Source of the DNA: a virus
Virus record (IMG/VR): IMGVR_UViG_3300028844_004001
Span: 1 to 33,976 of that record
Length of the DNA stretch: 33,976 bases
Direction: 5' to 3' (one strand)
This document shows, piece by piece, positions 8,733 through 16,121 of the stretch. The notes beneath the pieces are model-generated. The model ran no database searches. It was not told the origin of the DNA and saw only the letters and a program-made list of their open reading frames with translations. Positions within the stretch are counted from its first letter, which is position 1, and every line of letters starts with the position of its first letter. Both the position numbers and the translations under genes were made by a program.

Positions 8733-9330
8733 ATAACAAAAAGTTATAAGCATATAACCAAGTTACCTACCTACTGATAGATAGGGAGGAGGTTACGTTA
8801 ACGTCACATAGATTACTATATAGTTAAACACATATCGTTAGAGGTATTCAGGTTACGTTAAGGTGAAACTGAATGGAAACTGAACACATACTTAATAAGA
8901 TGCAATCACATATAGTTTGATAGGTGCTCAGGCTTTTTGCACTGTTTTGGTGCAAATGTAGTAGAGAATAATAAAATTACATATGTCAATAGATTATTAA
9001 TATTTAATTGCATAAACAATAAGAAATATATTTGAAATACTATTGACAAAAGCTAAATCACTCCCAGTGACGTTTTAAGCAATAGCCCTTAATGCTAGTA
9101 TTGATTATATTAAAAGAGCTTAGAGGGCTTTATATTAGCTTTAAAGGGTAGTTTATAATACATTCAGTTTCAAATAGTTGAAACAATCCTTTACTTTTAC
9201 ACCTTTTTACTATCCACATAATACATAATACATTGCAAACAATAGATTTATTCTTTGCTTTCAAGCACTTAGTTACAATTATTACTTATAGTTTTAACCT
9301 ATAACATATCTACAACATATTGATAATATA
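8733..9330. other. AT-rich intergenic region with short repeats
   Basis: No credible gene. It holds a 15-bp near-repeat AGGTTACGTTAAcGT/gGT at 8790-8804 and 8850-8864 (60 bp apart). The first copy contains the palindrome ACGTTAACGT. Two GAAACTGAA copies follow near 8865-8885. A near-match DnaA box (8 of 9) lies at 9210-9218. The spacing of the long repeats suggests paired protein-binding sites between the divergent transcripts, possibly an operator or part of the origin. Confidence 0.45.
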
Positions 9331-9535
9331 TTAAGTTTAACTATCATACTTAACTAAACTTAACTTAATTACTTTTTTACTCTCTTTTCTCTTGAAGTAA
9401 CATTGTTTTTATGTATTAGACAACAGAAAAGCCATTAAGTTCCCGTTAAGTTTCAATTATTTTATGTTTATTTTACATTAAGTTACATATTGTGGATAAG
9501 TCTGTGGATAAATCTGTGCTATTATCTGTGGATAA
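9331..9535. other. Probable replication origin: DnaA boxes plus TTAAGTT repeats
   Basis: Three exact DnaA boxes (TGTGGATAA, i.e. TTATCCACA on the other strand) lie at 9491-9499, 9503-9511 and 9527-9535, all in the same orientation. Just upstream are six copies of TTAAGTT: 9331, 9435, 9446 and 9478 forward, 9357 and 9362 reversed. The DNA is very AT-rich, suiting strand opening. DnaA boxes are known binding sites of the bacterial initiator; clusters with iteron-like repeats are typical of plasmid and some phage origins. Use as an origin is inferred. Confidence 0.6.
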
Positions 9536-9585
9536 CTTTTATGTGATTTAATTCAAATTAATTGCAAAAAAAGCTTGATTAGCAC

Positions 9586-9614
9586 TTGCCACCGCTTTTT
9601 AGTTGATATATTAT
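9586..9614 (+). promoter_or_regulatory. Sigma70-type promoter of AT-rich operon
   Basis: TTGCCA and TATTAT are separated by exactly 17 bp, close to the TTGACA/TATAAT consensus. The predicted start would be about 30 bases before the ATG at 9653. It drives the five-gene AT-rich operon that ends at a strong terminator near 12.55 kb. Confidence 0.6.
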
Positions 9615-9652
9615 GGCCACTCTTAAATAACAAACTTAAATGGGTATTAATT

Positions 9653-10675
9653 ATGACTAACTCAACCACTTCTACAAACGCACGTATTAACGCACGTATC
9701 AAAACGAATCTATTAAACGCACTAGTAACACACGACTTTTTAGTAAAGAGAGTAACCACCCTTGTCGACATGATCGACTGTACCGATACTAATAGATTCG
9801 GTATACATGATCTAAAACAGCAGGCTATTGAATTATTTATGACAAAAAAGAGAACATCAAGAGTGGTATATATACAGAGCGGTGCTGCTGTTGTATTCGC
9901 TTATACTGGGAGGCGCGAACGTGCGCTAGTGCAAGAGCAGACAACACTAATTCAAGTAGCTACTTATAATAATATTGATGATATGTTAACACTCGATTCG
10001 ATTAATATTGATAATGCAATAACAGTAGTGACAGCTATAAAAGACGCTTTTTACCTTAAAGCAAGAGCGTTAAAAAATGTTCACAATATTAGTATACAGT
10101 TACGTGATCATTTGAATAGTGATAACGTAAGACAAAAAGAAAACTATATCATTATCAATGATAATGTGAGTGTTAAACTAACAAGTAATCTATTAAAGTA
10201 TGATTTTAATAAAACGCATGTTACACAATATGAACTAATATTAAAAGATCACGATAATGCTATTATATATCTCGGTGAATTAGATTATATTAAAGATATG
10301 AATTTATTCGCTGAAACTTTGATAGAATATATAAAAGACTTATCTTTATTCAATAATTTAGCAGATAGATCACACATTAATAAAATTATTTCTAGCTTTG
10401 TTTTTATACAGTGCAAAAGCTTATCTATTAGAAAAGCATTCACTATTATTGATAAGAAAAGCATACATAATAAAAACATTATATCTCTATATCGTTATGC
10501 AAGATTAGAGAGTATATATAACAGCTTATCCGATATTATATGCGAAACATATTATACAAATAAAACGGATAGTCTATATAACAGTGTTTTAAATGCACGA
10601 GATAAAATACCAGCTTATCTATTAAAGAGAGCGACAAAAGCATATAAAGCAATATTCAATTACTCGTTAGTTTAA
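9653..10675 (+). CDS. Hypothetical 340-aa protein, first gene of AT-rich operon
   Basis: The frame opens at 9575, but that start would lie upstream of the predicted -10 box, so the ATG at 9653 (MTNSTTSTNARINARIKTN) is chosen. The product is hydrophilic, Asn/Ile/Lys-rich and largely helical, without membrane segments or Cys clusters. No family is recognised; its place beside DnaA boxes makes a replication or DNA-binding role possible but unproven. Codon use is strongly A/T-ending (TTA, ATA, AAT), unlike the packaging and replication genes, as for the next four genes. Confidence 0.7.
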   Translation: MTNSTTSTNARINARIKTNLLNALVTHDFLVKRVTTLVDMIDCTDTNRFGIHDLKQQAIELFMTKKRTSRVVYIQSGAAVVFAYTGRRERALVQEQTTLIQVATYNNIDDMLTLDSINIDNAITVVTAIKDAFYLKARALKNVHNISIQLRDHLNSDNVRQKENYIIINDNVSVKLTSNLLKYDFNKTHVTQYELILKDHDNAIIYLGELDYIKDMNLFAETLIEYIKDLSLFNNLADRSHINKIISSFVFIQCKSLSIRKAFTIIDKKSIHNKNIISLYRYARLESIYNSLSDIICETYYTNKTDSLYNSVLNARDKIPAYLLKRATKAYKAIFNYSLV

Positions 10676-10691
10676 ATAAAAGGTGCTCACA

Positions 10692-10913
10692 ATGAATACA
10701 GATAATAGAATTAATAATATACGTATTGGTGCAAGTTTGAAGAATAAAATGCTTAAGCTAAGACAAGAGCGTATTACCCGTATCTATGATTTAATGTTAG
10801 CGTTCTATGCTAAACAAAATTATGCTAGTGTAGTACTAGAAAATAAAATCAATAAACTAAATGTTGCTTATGATAAAGCAATGAAATTGACCGTTAATAA
10901 AAAAGGTGTTTAA
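10692..10913 (+). CDS. Hypothetical 73-aa basic protein
   Basis: An upstream GTG exists at 10683, but it overlaps the AAAGGTG ribosome site; the ATG at 10692 has ideal spacing. The product is helical and basic (GASLKNKMLKLRQERITRIY), possibly DNA- or RNA-binding. No family is recognised. It lies 16 bases after its neighbour and 3 bases before the next gene, so it is part of the same operon. Confidence 0.65.
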   Translation: MNTDNRINNIRIGASLKNKMLKLRQERITRIYDLMLAFYAKQNYASVVLENKINKLNVAYDKAMKLTVNKKGV

Positions 10914-10916
10914 GAA

Positions 10917-11540
10917 ATGAATATATTAAATAATGATAATGTTGTTATCACTGGCTCTCATATCGCTGGCTTATTAGATGAAAAGGCAATGCTTAATTAT
11001 AAGCATAAAGTATCACGTATAACAAGCGAGATAATCCACGCTATACAAAAGCAGTTAGTTGAGGACACACGTAAAATCAATCGACTTGATGTTAGCACTA
11101 ACGATAAGCGAGTATTAAAAAACAATGCTGTTATAACTGCCAACATTAAAAAATCCAATGCTTTAAGTTTTAAGAAAAATATATTAGAGCAATCTTTTAA
11201 TAGTAAACAATTATTGCAATTGAATACCTATTATACATATGCTTTTGATTATGATTTAAGAGGCGGTGCAATAGATCATAAGCTGGCAATTAAAAAGGTT
11301 GGATTTGATAACAGCGACAAGATAAAAGCTTTTGATAAGTTTATAGCGGACAATATAAACGTATTAAATGAAGGTATAAACCACTATACATTGAAGAATG
11401 TTTTTAATTTGTTTAAGTATTATGCGAATAACAGCGGATTAGTATTAATAGATCAAACGCTAAAAAATACTAAGCTAAATTATTTAGCAGATAAAAAGAT
11501 TATCAGTGATTTAAATACTAATAACTACGACGAGGTGTGA
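10917..11540 (+). CDS. Hypothetical 207-aa protein
   Basis: The third gene of the AT-rich operon, with ribosome site AAAAAAGGTG inside the end of the previous gene. The product is hydrophilic and Lys/Asn-rich. A notable segment is YAFDYDLRGGAIDHKLAIKK near residue 110-130; the fifth gene of the operon has a loosely similar NLKGGALDKAESK, so the two may be distantly related. No family is recognised. Confidence 0.65.
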   Translation: MNILNNDNVVITGSHIAGLLDEKAMLNYKHKVSRITSEIIHAIQKQLVEDTRKINRLDVSTNDKRVLKNNAVITANIKKSNALSFKKNILEQSFNSKQLLQLNTYYTYAFDYDLRGGAIDHKLAIKKVGFDNSDKIKAFDKFIADNINVLNEGINHYTLKNVFNLFKYYANNSGLVLIDQTLKNTKLNYLADKKIISDLNTNNYDEV

Positions 11541-11544
11541 GCAA

Positions 11545-11745
11545 ATGAAAACGATTAAAACAGTACTGGTTGTCCTACTATTTGTTATTATTAACACTGC
11601 TAATATATATTATATTAGTTTACTAAATGATTTGTTTATTAATGTGACTAATAAACATTATTACATAGTAGCTATTGCGAGTACTATATTTTATATAGCG
11701 TTGTTAGTTACTATTAAACTATTAAAAGATATTAAAAAAGGATAA
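11545..11745 (+). CDS. Small two-helix membrane protein (66 aa)
   Basis: There are two hydrophobic helices, about residues 5-25 (VLVVLLFVIINTANIYYI) and 40-60 (YYIVAIASTIFYIALLVTI), joined by a short loop. Lys-rich ends (MKTIK at the start, KLLKDIKKG at the end) predict both termini inside. The GAGGTG ribosome site overlaps the stop of the previous gene. Candidate roles are inner-membrane exclusion or holin-like function, but nothing identifies one. A tiny membrane protein in an orphan operon beside the origin is notable. Confidence 0.68.
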   Translation: MKTIKTVLVVLLFVIINTANIYYISLLNDLFINVTNKHYYIVAIASTIFYIALLVTIKLLKDIKKG

Positions 11746-11753
11746 AAAACATT

Positions 11754-12494
11754 ATGAATATATTAGATATTATTATCTCTCGTTTACCTGCTGGCTATTA
11801 CGACTTTGAACGTCACTTCACTAATTTAAAAGGTGGTGCATTAGATAAAGCAGAATCTAAAATAGTATTAAAAGGTTATAAAGATTTATGCGCTAAGCAT
11901 CAATTAGTATTTTTAAATAATAGAATTAAGCCACTAATGTTAACGGGTAGTAGTTTAAATTTATATAGTAAGTTTAGCGGTTCTTTTAATGCTTTTAATA
12001 AAGCAGTATTCCTTAATGCACCGAAGGGATTTAAGCCTAAGTATAAAAAATACTTATTTGAAGTGTGGAATGTTGCAATAAAAAACCAACGTTTTAAAAA
12101 CGAGGATCTTGGGGCATGGTCTAAATTATCACCAATGCAATTAAAGGAAAAATTATTACATAGTGCTACCAGTAATAAAAAAACGGGTAAATTTATAAGT
12201 GACTATCATACTTTTCACTTTAATAAAGAAGTTAAACAAGTTAATAAGATGTTTAGTTATGGCGAAATAAGCCAAAGCAAGCGAGATGAATTAATAAAAC
12301 AATTAGAACATAAACGTTTATTATTAATTGATCATATTAAAAACGAGACACACACAACATTGAATAGAATAAACGCGGGTTCGTTTGTAAGCTTATTAGA
12401 TAATGCGAATGATTATCATTTTGAAATAACGGCTAGTCGTAATCTAACAGCAGCACCAACTAAACAGCGTCACAGTATTGATGGTTACAAATAA
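11754..12494 (+). CDS. Hypothetical 246-aa protein, last gene of AT-rich operon
   Basis: An AAAGGATAA site precedes the ATG. The protein is basic, Lys/Asn/Leu-rich and mostly helical, with NLKGGALDKAESKIVLKGY near residue 25-45 echoing the GGAIDHK segment of the third gene. Its C-terminus ends in RHSIDGYK. No membrane segment, metal motif or nucleotide-binding loop is visible, and no family is recognised. A strong terminator follows 30 bases after the stop, closing the operon. Confidence 0.68.
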   Translation: MNILDIIISRLPAGYYDFERHFTNLKGGALDKAESKIVLKGYKDLCAKHQLVFLNNRIKPLMLTGSSLNLYSKFSGSFNAFNKAVFLNAPKGFKPKYKKYLFEVWNVAIKNQRFKNEDLGAWSKLSPMQLKEKLLHSATSNKKTGKFISDYHTFHFNKEVKQVNKMFSYGEISQSKRDELIKQLEHKRLLLIDHIKNETHTTLNRINAGSFVSLLDNANDYHFEITASRNLTAAPTKQRHSIDGYK

Positions 12495-12525
12495 CTAGAA
12501 CCACCACACACACCGCCCACCACAG

Positions 12526-12556
12526 CCGCTATTGCTCCCAGCTTAGCGGTTTTTTT
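12526..12556 (+). terminator. Intrinsic terminator of AT-rich operon
   Basis: The stem CCGCTA (12526-12531) pairs with TAGCGG (12544-12549), followed directly by seven T. This is a textbook Rho-independent terminator 30 bases after the last gene of the AT-rich operon. Confidence 0.85.
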
Positions 12557-12859
12557 GTGTCTGCTATATAGTGACGCTATCCCTTGCCAGCGCTGGCTAT
12601 AGCTGGCACCACACGAACCACCACACCACCACACTATTCTATATCCTTATACACTATTATATAGCTATATAGCTGTATCATATGCTATGGCTTTATATAA
12701 GCCATTCTAACAGCTTTTAATATAAACCTATACAATCATCAGGGGATGAATTTTAAAACGCTTATACGGCCTTACATGAGGCCGTAAACAGTCACACACT
12801 AAACAATAGTACTAATAGTAGATAGTAATAATTAATTCACTTTTATTTTACTTTAGGTA
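12557..12859. other. Non-coding spacer with palindromes
   Basis: No gene is seen. It contains an inverted repeat TGCCAGC/GCTGGCA near 12584-12608, a GGCTTTATATAAGCC hairpin near 12689, and an ACGGCCT/AGGCCGT hairpin near 12767. These lie between the terminator of the AT-rich operon and the tandem promoter array. They could be operators or RNA hairpins; no further role is visible. Confidence 0.4.
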
Positions 12860-12887
12860 TAGACACTGTTAAAAAAATGTATATACT
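12860..12887 (+). promoter_or_regulatory. Tandem early promoter 1
   Basis: TAGACA, a 16-bp spacer and TATACT. The flanks TTTAGGTA (upstream) and AGGCG (downstream) match those of promoter 2 and, in part, promoter 3, so the three form an array of related units about 155-160 bp apart. Confidence 0.65.
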
Positions 12888-13012
12888 AGGCGCACCAATT
12901 GAGGAAAATATCAGTTTTATTTTATCGGTTGGTAGCCTAGCTTGTTTTATTAGGTTGTTGGTTGCTTAGGTAACAGCGTTGAAAATTGTTTAATCTTTTT
13001 TAACATTACCTA

Positions 13013-13040
13013 TTGACACCGCCAACCACTACTATATACT
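13013..13040 (+). promoter_or_regulatory. Tandem early promoter 2
   Basis: TTGACA (perfect), a 16-bp spacer and TATACT, followed by AGGCGAATCAATTAAGG, which parallels AGGCGCACCAATTGAGG after promoter 1. A TTTAATCTTTTTT tract precedes it, as it does promoter 3. Confidence 0.75.
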
Positions 13041-13174
13041 AGGCGAATCAATTAAGGGATTTAGTTTAACTTGTTTCTTGATTGGTTGGTTGTTGTCATA
13101 CGTACCTAATGTATGATTAATAATTGTAGATAAAACGGTTTAATCTTTTTTCTACTTTTATTTAACATTAGGTA

Positions 13175-13202
13175 TTGACTTGATTATAGAATGCTTTATA
13201 CT
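13175..13202 (+). promoter_or_regulatory. Tandem early promoter 3
   Basis: TTGACT, a 16-bp spacer and TATACT. The upstream ACATTAGGTA resembles ACATTACCTA of promoter 2. It is the last promoter before the hairpin-rich non-coding stretch, whose RNA would start near 13208. Confidence 0.75.
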
Positions 13203-13207
13203 CGCAT

Positions 13208-13755
13208 CTTATATTCAAAAGCTTAACCGCTTAGCAATATAAAGTTTTTTCTGGCACTTGCTACTGTTCGCACTAGCAAGGCCGCATCTGGTAATAAAAC
13301 ACTTTATGTTTACATAACATATAACTAGTAGTTATCGCCACTCGTTATCAAGCTTTAAACACTTGATTCGATGCACTAGGGAATAATGCGCCCAGTCGTG
13401 AACACACGCACCGTCACACCTTGTGATATACGTTTTAATATGTTACTAGTATTTTGTTATCTAAAATATTAGTGATTGGTATCGTATACTGAAATGAAAA
13501 GGAACGGTTAATTATTAAAAGGGATTAAACAACCTGCGCCTAATAAGCGCGAATGCTCTGGAACGGTCGATCAAAGTATAGTAACATTTATATTTTGTGG
13601 GGATGGAGTGCCTATAGCACGGCACTAGGCTTGTTACGTTTGGGAGTGAGTTAAACCAAATAGCGGGGATTATATTTATATAGTTTCATCTATGGGAATA
13701 AGGCATATATACAACAGAACACCACTAGCTTTATAGTTAGGTGGTGTTTTCTGCG
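13208..13755 (+). ncRNA. Candidate ~550-nt structured non-coding RNA
   Basis: There is no credible reading frame between tandem promoter 3 and an intrinsic terminator. Hairpins occur throughout: TTATATT/AATATAA near 13210-13240, CTTGCTA/TAGCAAG near 13257-13279, ATAACT/AGTTAT near 13320-13335, and AGTGCC/GGCACT near 13607-13626, with GGAACGG repeated at about 13500 and 13560. Promoter, folded body and terminator together make an independent RNA likely. The sequence does not match a tRNA, 6S or tmRNA pattern that I can recognise. It might instead be an untranslated leader with attenuation for the gene at 13830. Confidence 0.5.
13718..13752 (+). terminator. Intrinsic terminator after the ncRNA candidate
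   Basis: AACACCAC (13718-13725) pairs with GTGGTGTT (13741-13748), extended by TA/TA with one bulged G. Four T span 13747-13750. It separates the promoter array and RNA from the downstream gene; read-through would be needed if the array drives the early genes. Confidence 0.65.
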
Positions 13756-13756
13756 T

Positions 13757-14166
13757 CTATCTGTTTTTATAAATAGGTATGCTTAAAATAAATGTAGAAT
13801 ATCTTTACATAAATTTTGGAGTAAACCTTATGAATACAGTACAAGAAAGACAAACAAGTAAACAAAATATGATATTAGAAAACATGATCCAGAATATAAT
13901 GGTTGATGTTTCCGAGGTCATACCAGCACTACCTAAGCAAGCAGCCAACGACACTAACATCATCGTATACTATGATGATACTGGTATCGTATGGCATAAC
14001 TATGGCGATACTCTACAAACCTTCGAAGATTATAACGAGGCCGTAGAACAATTGCGAGACGACTATGGTTATGATATTACAATAACCTTAGTCTTAAACA
14101 ACAACGCACCATCACAGGTTAAAATTTGATCTGTACTATAGCATACCTATCTATAAAAGCAGGTAG
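13757..14166 (+). repeat. 27-nt complementary arms flanking a gene
   Basis: The left arm 13757-13783 can pair with the right arm 14140-14166 over 27 nt. In RNA this gives 24 Watson-Crick pairs, two U.G wobbles (13760/14163, 13764/14159) and one A.C mismatch (13772/14151). The arms share the core ATAGGTATGCT and enclose the 99-aa gene at 13830. A stem of this length could be an RNase III processing site or close the mRNA into a loop. Confidence 0.65.
13830..14129 (+). CDS. Hypothetical 99-aa acidic protein, first early gene
   Basis: The frame is open from 13779, but TTGGAG at ideal distance selects the ATG at 13830 (MNTVQERQTSKQ). The product is acidic, with a likely mixed alpha/beta C-terminal half: NIIVYYDDTGIVWHNYGD, then a helix FEDYNEAVEQLRDDYG, then strand DITITLVLN. 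No family is recognised. It is the first gene of the rightward region and is enclosed by the 27-nt complementary arms. An early host-modifying role is plausible by position only. Confidence 0.68.
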   Translation: MNTVQERQTSKQNMILENMIQNIMVDVSEVIPALPKQAANDTNIIVYYDDTGIVWHNYGDTLQTFEDYNEAVEQLRDDYGYDITITLVLNNNAPSQVKI

Positions 14167-14257
14167 ACACTAGCAGAGAAAAGCCTCCCCCGAAATTTAT
14201 AAAATACTTCCCCCCTATTATATTACCTCCTATATTTTAAAGAGTAGAGTCTTGTAA

Positions 14258-14301
14258 CATGTACATGGTAGCAGTGTACATGCCACAGGGTTCTTCCCTG
14301 T
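14258..14301 (+). promoter_or_regulatory. Two leader hairpins before the 281-aa gene
   Basis: CATGTACA (14258-14265) pairs with TGTACATG (14275-14282), and ACAGGG (14285-14290) pairs with CCCTGT (14296-14301). They are adjacent perfect hairpins 40-85 bases before a strong TTAGGAGG ribosome site. They may stabilise the message or control translation; neither has a T-tract. Confidence 0.5.
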
Positions 14302-14341
14302 ATCCTAAAAAATAAATCACATACCTTAGGAGGTATATACT

Positions 14342-15187
14342 ATGTCATTACTAACAACAGTAAAATTCAATGAAATGCTAGGGCATTGGGCTGCCTCCCG
14401 TAAGGAAGCTCTAAAAATCCTAACAACATTGTCTCTTGATGCGGTTGAAACTTACACCAGCAACAATGACTTTAGTAAAATGGAAATCATCTACAATAAA
14501 TTACTTGATGAAGAAGCTGAGGCCGAGCTACACATGGTTAAAACTTTCTTTCAGCGAGTAACCAACGTCGTATTTTTCCTAGATGAAAATGATCTTGATG
14601 CCTCTGGCAAGTGCGCCACTAAGGGCGAACCTAAACTGGCGATGAACAAGATCATTTTAGAATGCAGTGAGAAAGGCATACAAATGTATGCAAAGAAGGC
14701 ACGTACCAAGAAGATGGCTAAGTCATTAGCTAATCTTACTGGTGAAAAGAAAGCACCTGACAACCGTAGCAAAGAGCAACAGGAAGTAGATAAGGGCGAG
14801 TACAATGACGCCTTTAATAAACTATCTGAAACTCAGAAGACTGATCCAGAACTGGCAAAGAAAGCGCAAGATGCTATGGATGCCGTACTAAACGGTGAGG
14901 TTGTACAGGTTGGCGTTACCGCTACTACAAATATAGGCGAGGCTCCCTCTCTACTTGAAAATATTTTTCAAGATGATGAAGCCAATAAACTATTCAATCA
15001 GATAGTGGGTGATCTAAAGGATATAGACTCATGCGGCACTGCCCATTCTACTGGCTCTAAGAAAGTTGAAGCTGTTCAAAAGCTTCGATCCTCACTGCGT
15101 GGTTATGCCCAACAAACCAGCAGCATGAAGAACACTTTCAAAGATGTCATTAATGCAATGGCCAACCGCTTGAAAAACGCAGCATAA
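14342..15187 (+). CDS. Hypothetical 281-aa early protein
   Basis: A strong TTAGGAGGTATATACT ribosome site precedes the ATG and predicts high expression. The protein is hydrophilic and helical. The N-terminal half (1-110) is acidic; residues about 115-150 are Lys-rich (KKARTKKMAKSLANLTGEKK); the C-terminus (about 235-281) is basic and Ser/Gln-rich. No family, membrane or metal motif is visible. It is followed by an intrinsic terminator, so it may be a monocistronic, abundantly made early protein. Function unknown. Confidence 0.72.
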   Translation: MSLLTTVKFNEMLGHWAASRKEALKILTTLSLDAVETYTSNNDFSKMEIIYNKLLDEEAEAELHMVKTFFQRVTNVVFFLDENDLDASGKCATKGEPKLAMNKIILECSEKGIQMYAKKARTKKMAKSLANLTGEKKAPDNRSKEQQEVDKGEYNDAFNKLSETQKTDPELAKKAQDAMDAVLNGEVVQVGVTATTNIGEAPSLLENIFQDDEANKLFNQIVGDLKDIDSCGTAHSTGSKKVEAVQKLRSSLRGYAQQTSSMKNTFKDVINAMANRLKNAA

Positions 15188-15238
15188 GTTTAACAGGGAG
15201 CCGCTAATGCCCCACCCAGCTACACGGTACCCCCTTTT

Positions 15239-15268
15239 CTCCTAGGTGTGGGATCCTAGGAGCTTTTT
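15239..15268 (+). terminator. Intrinsic terminator
   Basis: CTCCTAGG (15239-15246) pairs perfectly with CCTAGGAG (15255-15262), then CTTTTT. This is a strong Rho-independent terminator 50 bases after the 281-aa gene. Confidence 0.85.
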
Positions 15269-15367
15269 ATAAAAGTATAGTGACCGTACATATACCGTAT
15301 TATGTGCCCTGTATTTTTATAAAAAGTTTATAACATAAATCAGATAGTAACATGAGGTGTATATATT

Positions 15368-15601
15368 ATGAAAAAAATTAACAGAGTACACAAGCAAAGA
15401 GCAGGGCACCGTTCTTGTTCATCACGTCTTGAAGCTAAGTTTCTTAACAAGGTAGTACAATTCTCTAGTCACAATGGTCATCCTATACAGGGTGGTGGTC
15501 GTGTAACTAAAGTTAAAACTGGACACGTTCAAATAAAAGGTGAGTGGGTAGATGTCACTAGCCTTAGAATGAATGCTGTCACTGGCACTGACAATGCTTA
15601 A
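15368..15601 (+). CDS. Hypothetical 77-aa basic protein
   Basis: The GAGGTGTATATATT ribosome site is of the type used repeatedly in this genome. The N-terminus is strongly basic (MKKINRVHKQRAGHRS). The C-terminal half, VVQFSSHNGHPIQGGGRVT then HVQIKGEWVDVTSL, looks like a small beta-barrel (SH3-like) fold, so nucleic-acid binding is possible. No family is identified. Its stop overlaps the start of a 31-aa membrane peptide. Confidence 0.65.
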   Translation: MKKINRVHKQRAGHRSCSSRLEAKFLNKVVQFSSHNGHPIQGGGRVTKVKTGHVQIKGEWVDVTSLRMNAVTGTDNA

Positions 15602-15689
15602 GGGTATTGTAAAGAAAGTAAAATTCTTATGCTGGTTTACTTTCATAGTAGCAGCAACCTATTTTATACAGCATATTATCGCAGCTTAG
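15594..15689 (+). CDS. 31-aa single-pass membrane peptide
   Basis: The start ATG lies inside the last codons of the 77-aa gene (ATGCTTAA overlap), implying translational coupling. The peptide is MLKGIVKKVK followed by a hydrophobic helix (FLCWFTFIVAATYFI) and a short polar tail, the pattern of a tiny inner-membrane protein with a basic cytoplasmic N-terminus. No family is recognised. It is small, so confidence is limited. Confidence 0.5.
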   Translation: MLKGIVKKVKFLCWFTFIVAATYFIQHIIAA

Positions 15690-15708
15690 CCTAAGGAGGT
15701 AGCTTAAT

Positions 15709-15879
15709 ATGATTAAGAAAATACTTCTCAATCTATTGGGAATAATTTTAACAGTCACTCTTATTATGTTTGTTTGTTTCTTTGTCCTTGATGTACTTCA
15801 TGGCCTTGGGTTCATTCAACTGGAAGGTAGTCACTATGTAGACATGGTTGATACTTTCGTGGGGGTGATTCGTGGATAG
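15709..15879 (+). CDS. 56-aa membrane protein
   Basis: A perfect AAGGAGG precedes the ATG. The N-terminus MIKKILLNLL leads into one long hydrophobic helix to about residue 30 (GIILTVTLIMFVCFFVLDVL), then an acidic tail that would face the periplasm. The last codons overlap the GTG start of the next gene. No family is recognised; with the preceding 31-aa peptide it forms a pair of tiny early membrane proteins. Confidence 0.62.
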   Translation: MIKKILLNLLGIILTVTLIMFVCFFVLDVLHGLGFIQLEGSHYVDMVDTFVGVIRG

Positions 15880-16090
15880 TCAGAAGGCATGGTATGTCTT
15901 GCAGAACAAATCCACTGGTCTCTATTGTGATGGGTTGTTTGGTTTTACCGAACGTATCGTACACCCTGATCAAATCTATGAGGCTAGAGGAGTAGCAGCC
16001 TTGACAGGTGAGCATAAAGATATGCAAAGCTTGTTAGTGTGGGGTACTAGTAAACCTAGTGTGGTACAGATGAACAATTATATTAATTGA
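15872..16090 (+). CDS. Hypothetical 72-aa protein, GTG start
   Basis: The GTG start is preceded by a GGGGGTG ribosome site within the previous gene, with which it overlaps by 8 bases. The product is soluble and aromatic (KAWYVLQNKSTGLYCDGLFG), probably one small globular domain. No family is recognised. A hairpin follows about 30 bases after the stop. Confidence 0.6.
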   Translation: MDSQKAWYVLQNKSTGLYCDGLFGFTERIVHPDQIYEARGVAALTGEHKDMQSLLVWGTSKPSVVQMNNYIN

Positions 16091-16121
16091 CTTCTCAAAC
16101 CACAAAGGATTACTACCACTT

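Noticed and set aside
9575-9652. Upstream start of the first AT-rich operon gene
   Set aside because: The added codons overlap the predicted promoter, so they would not be in the transcript.
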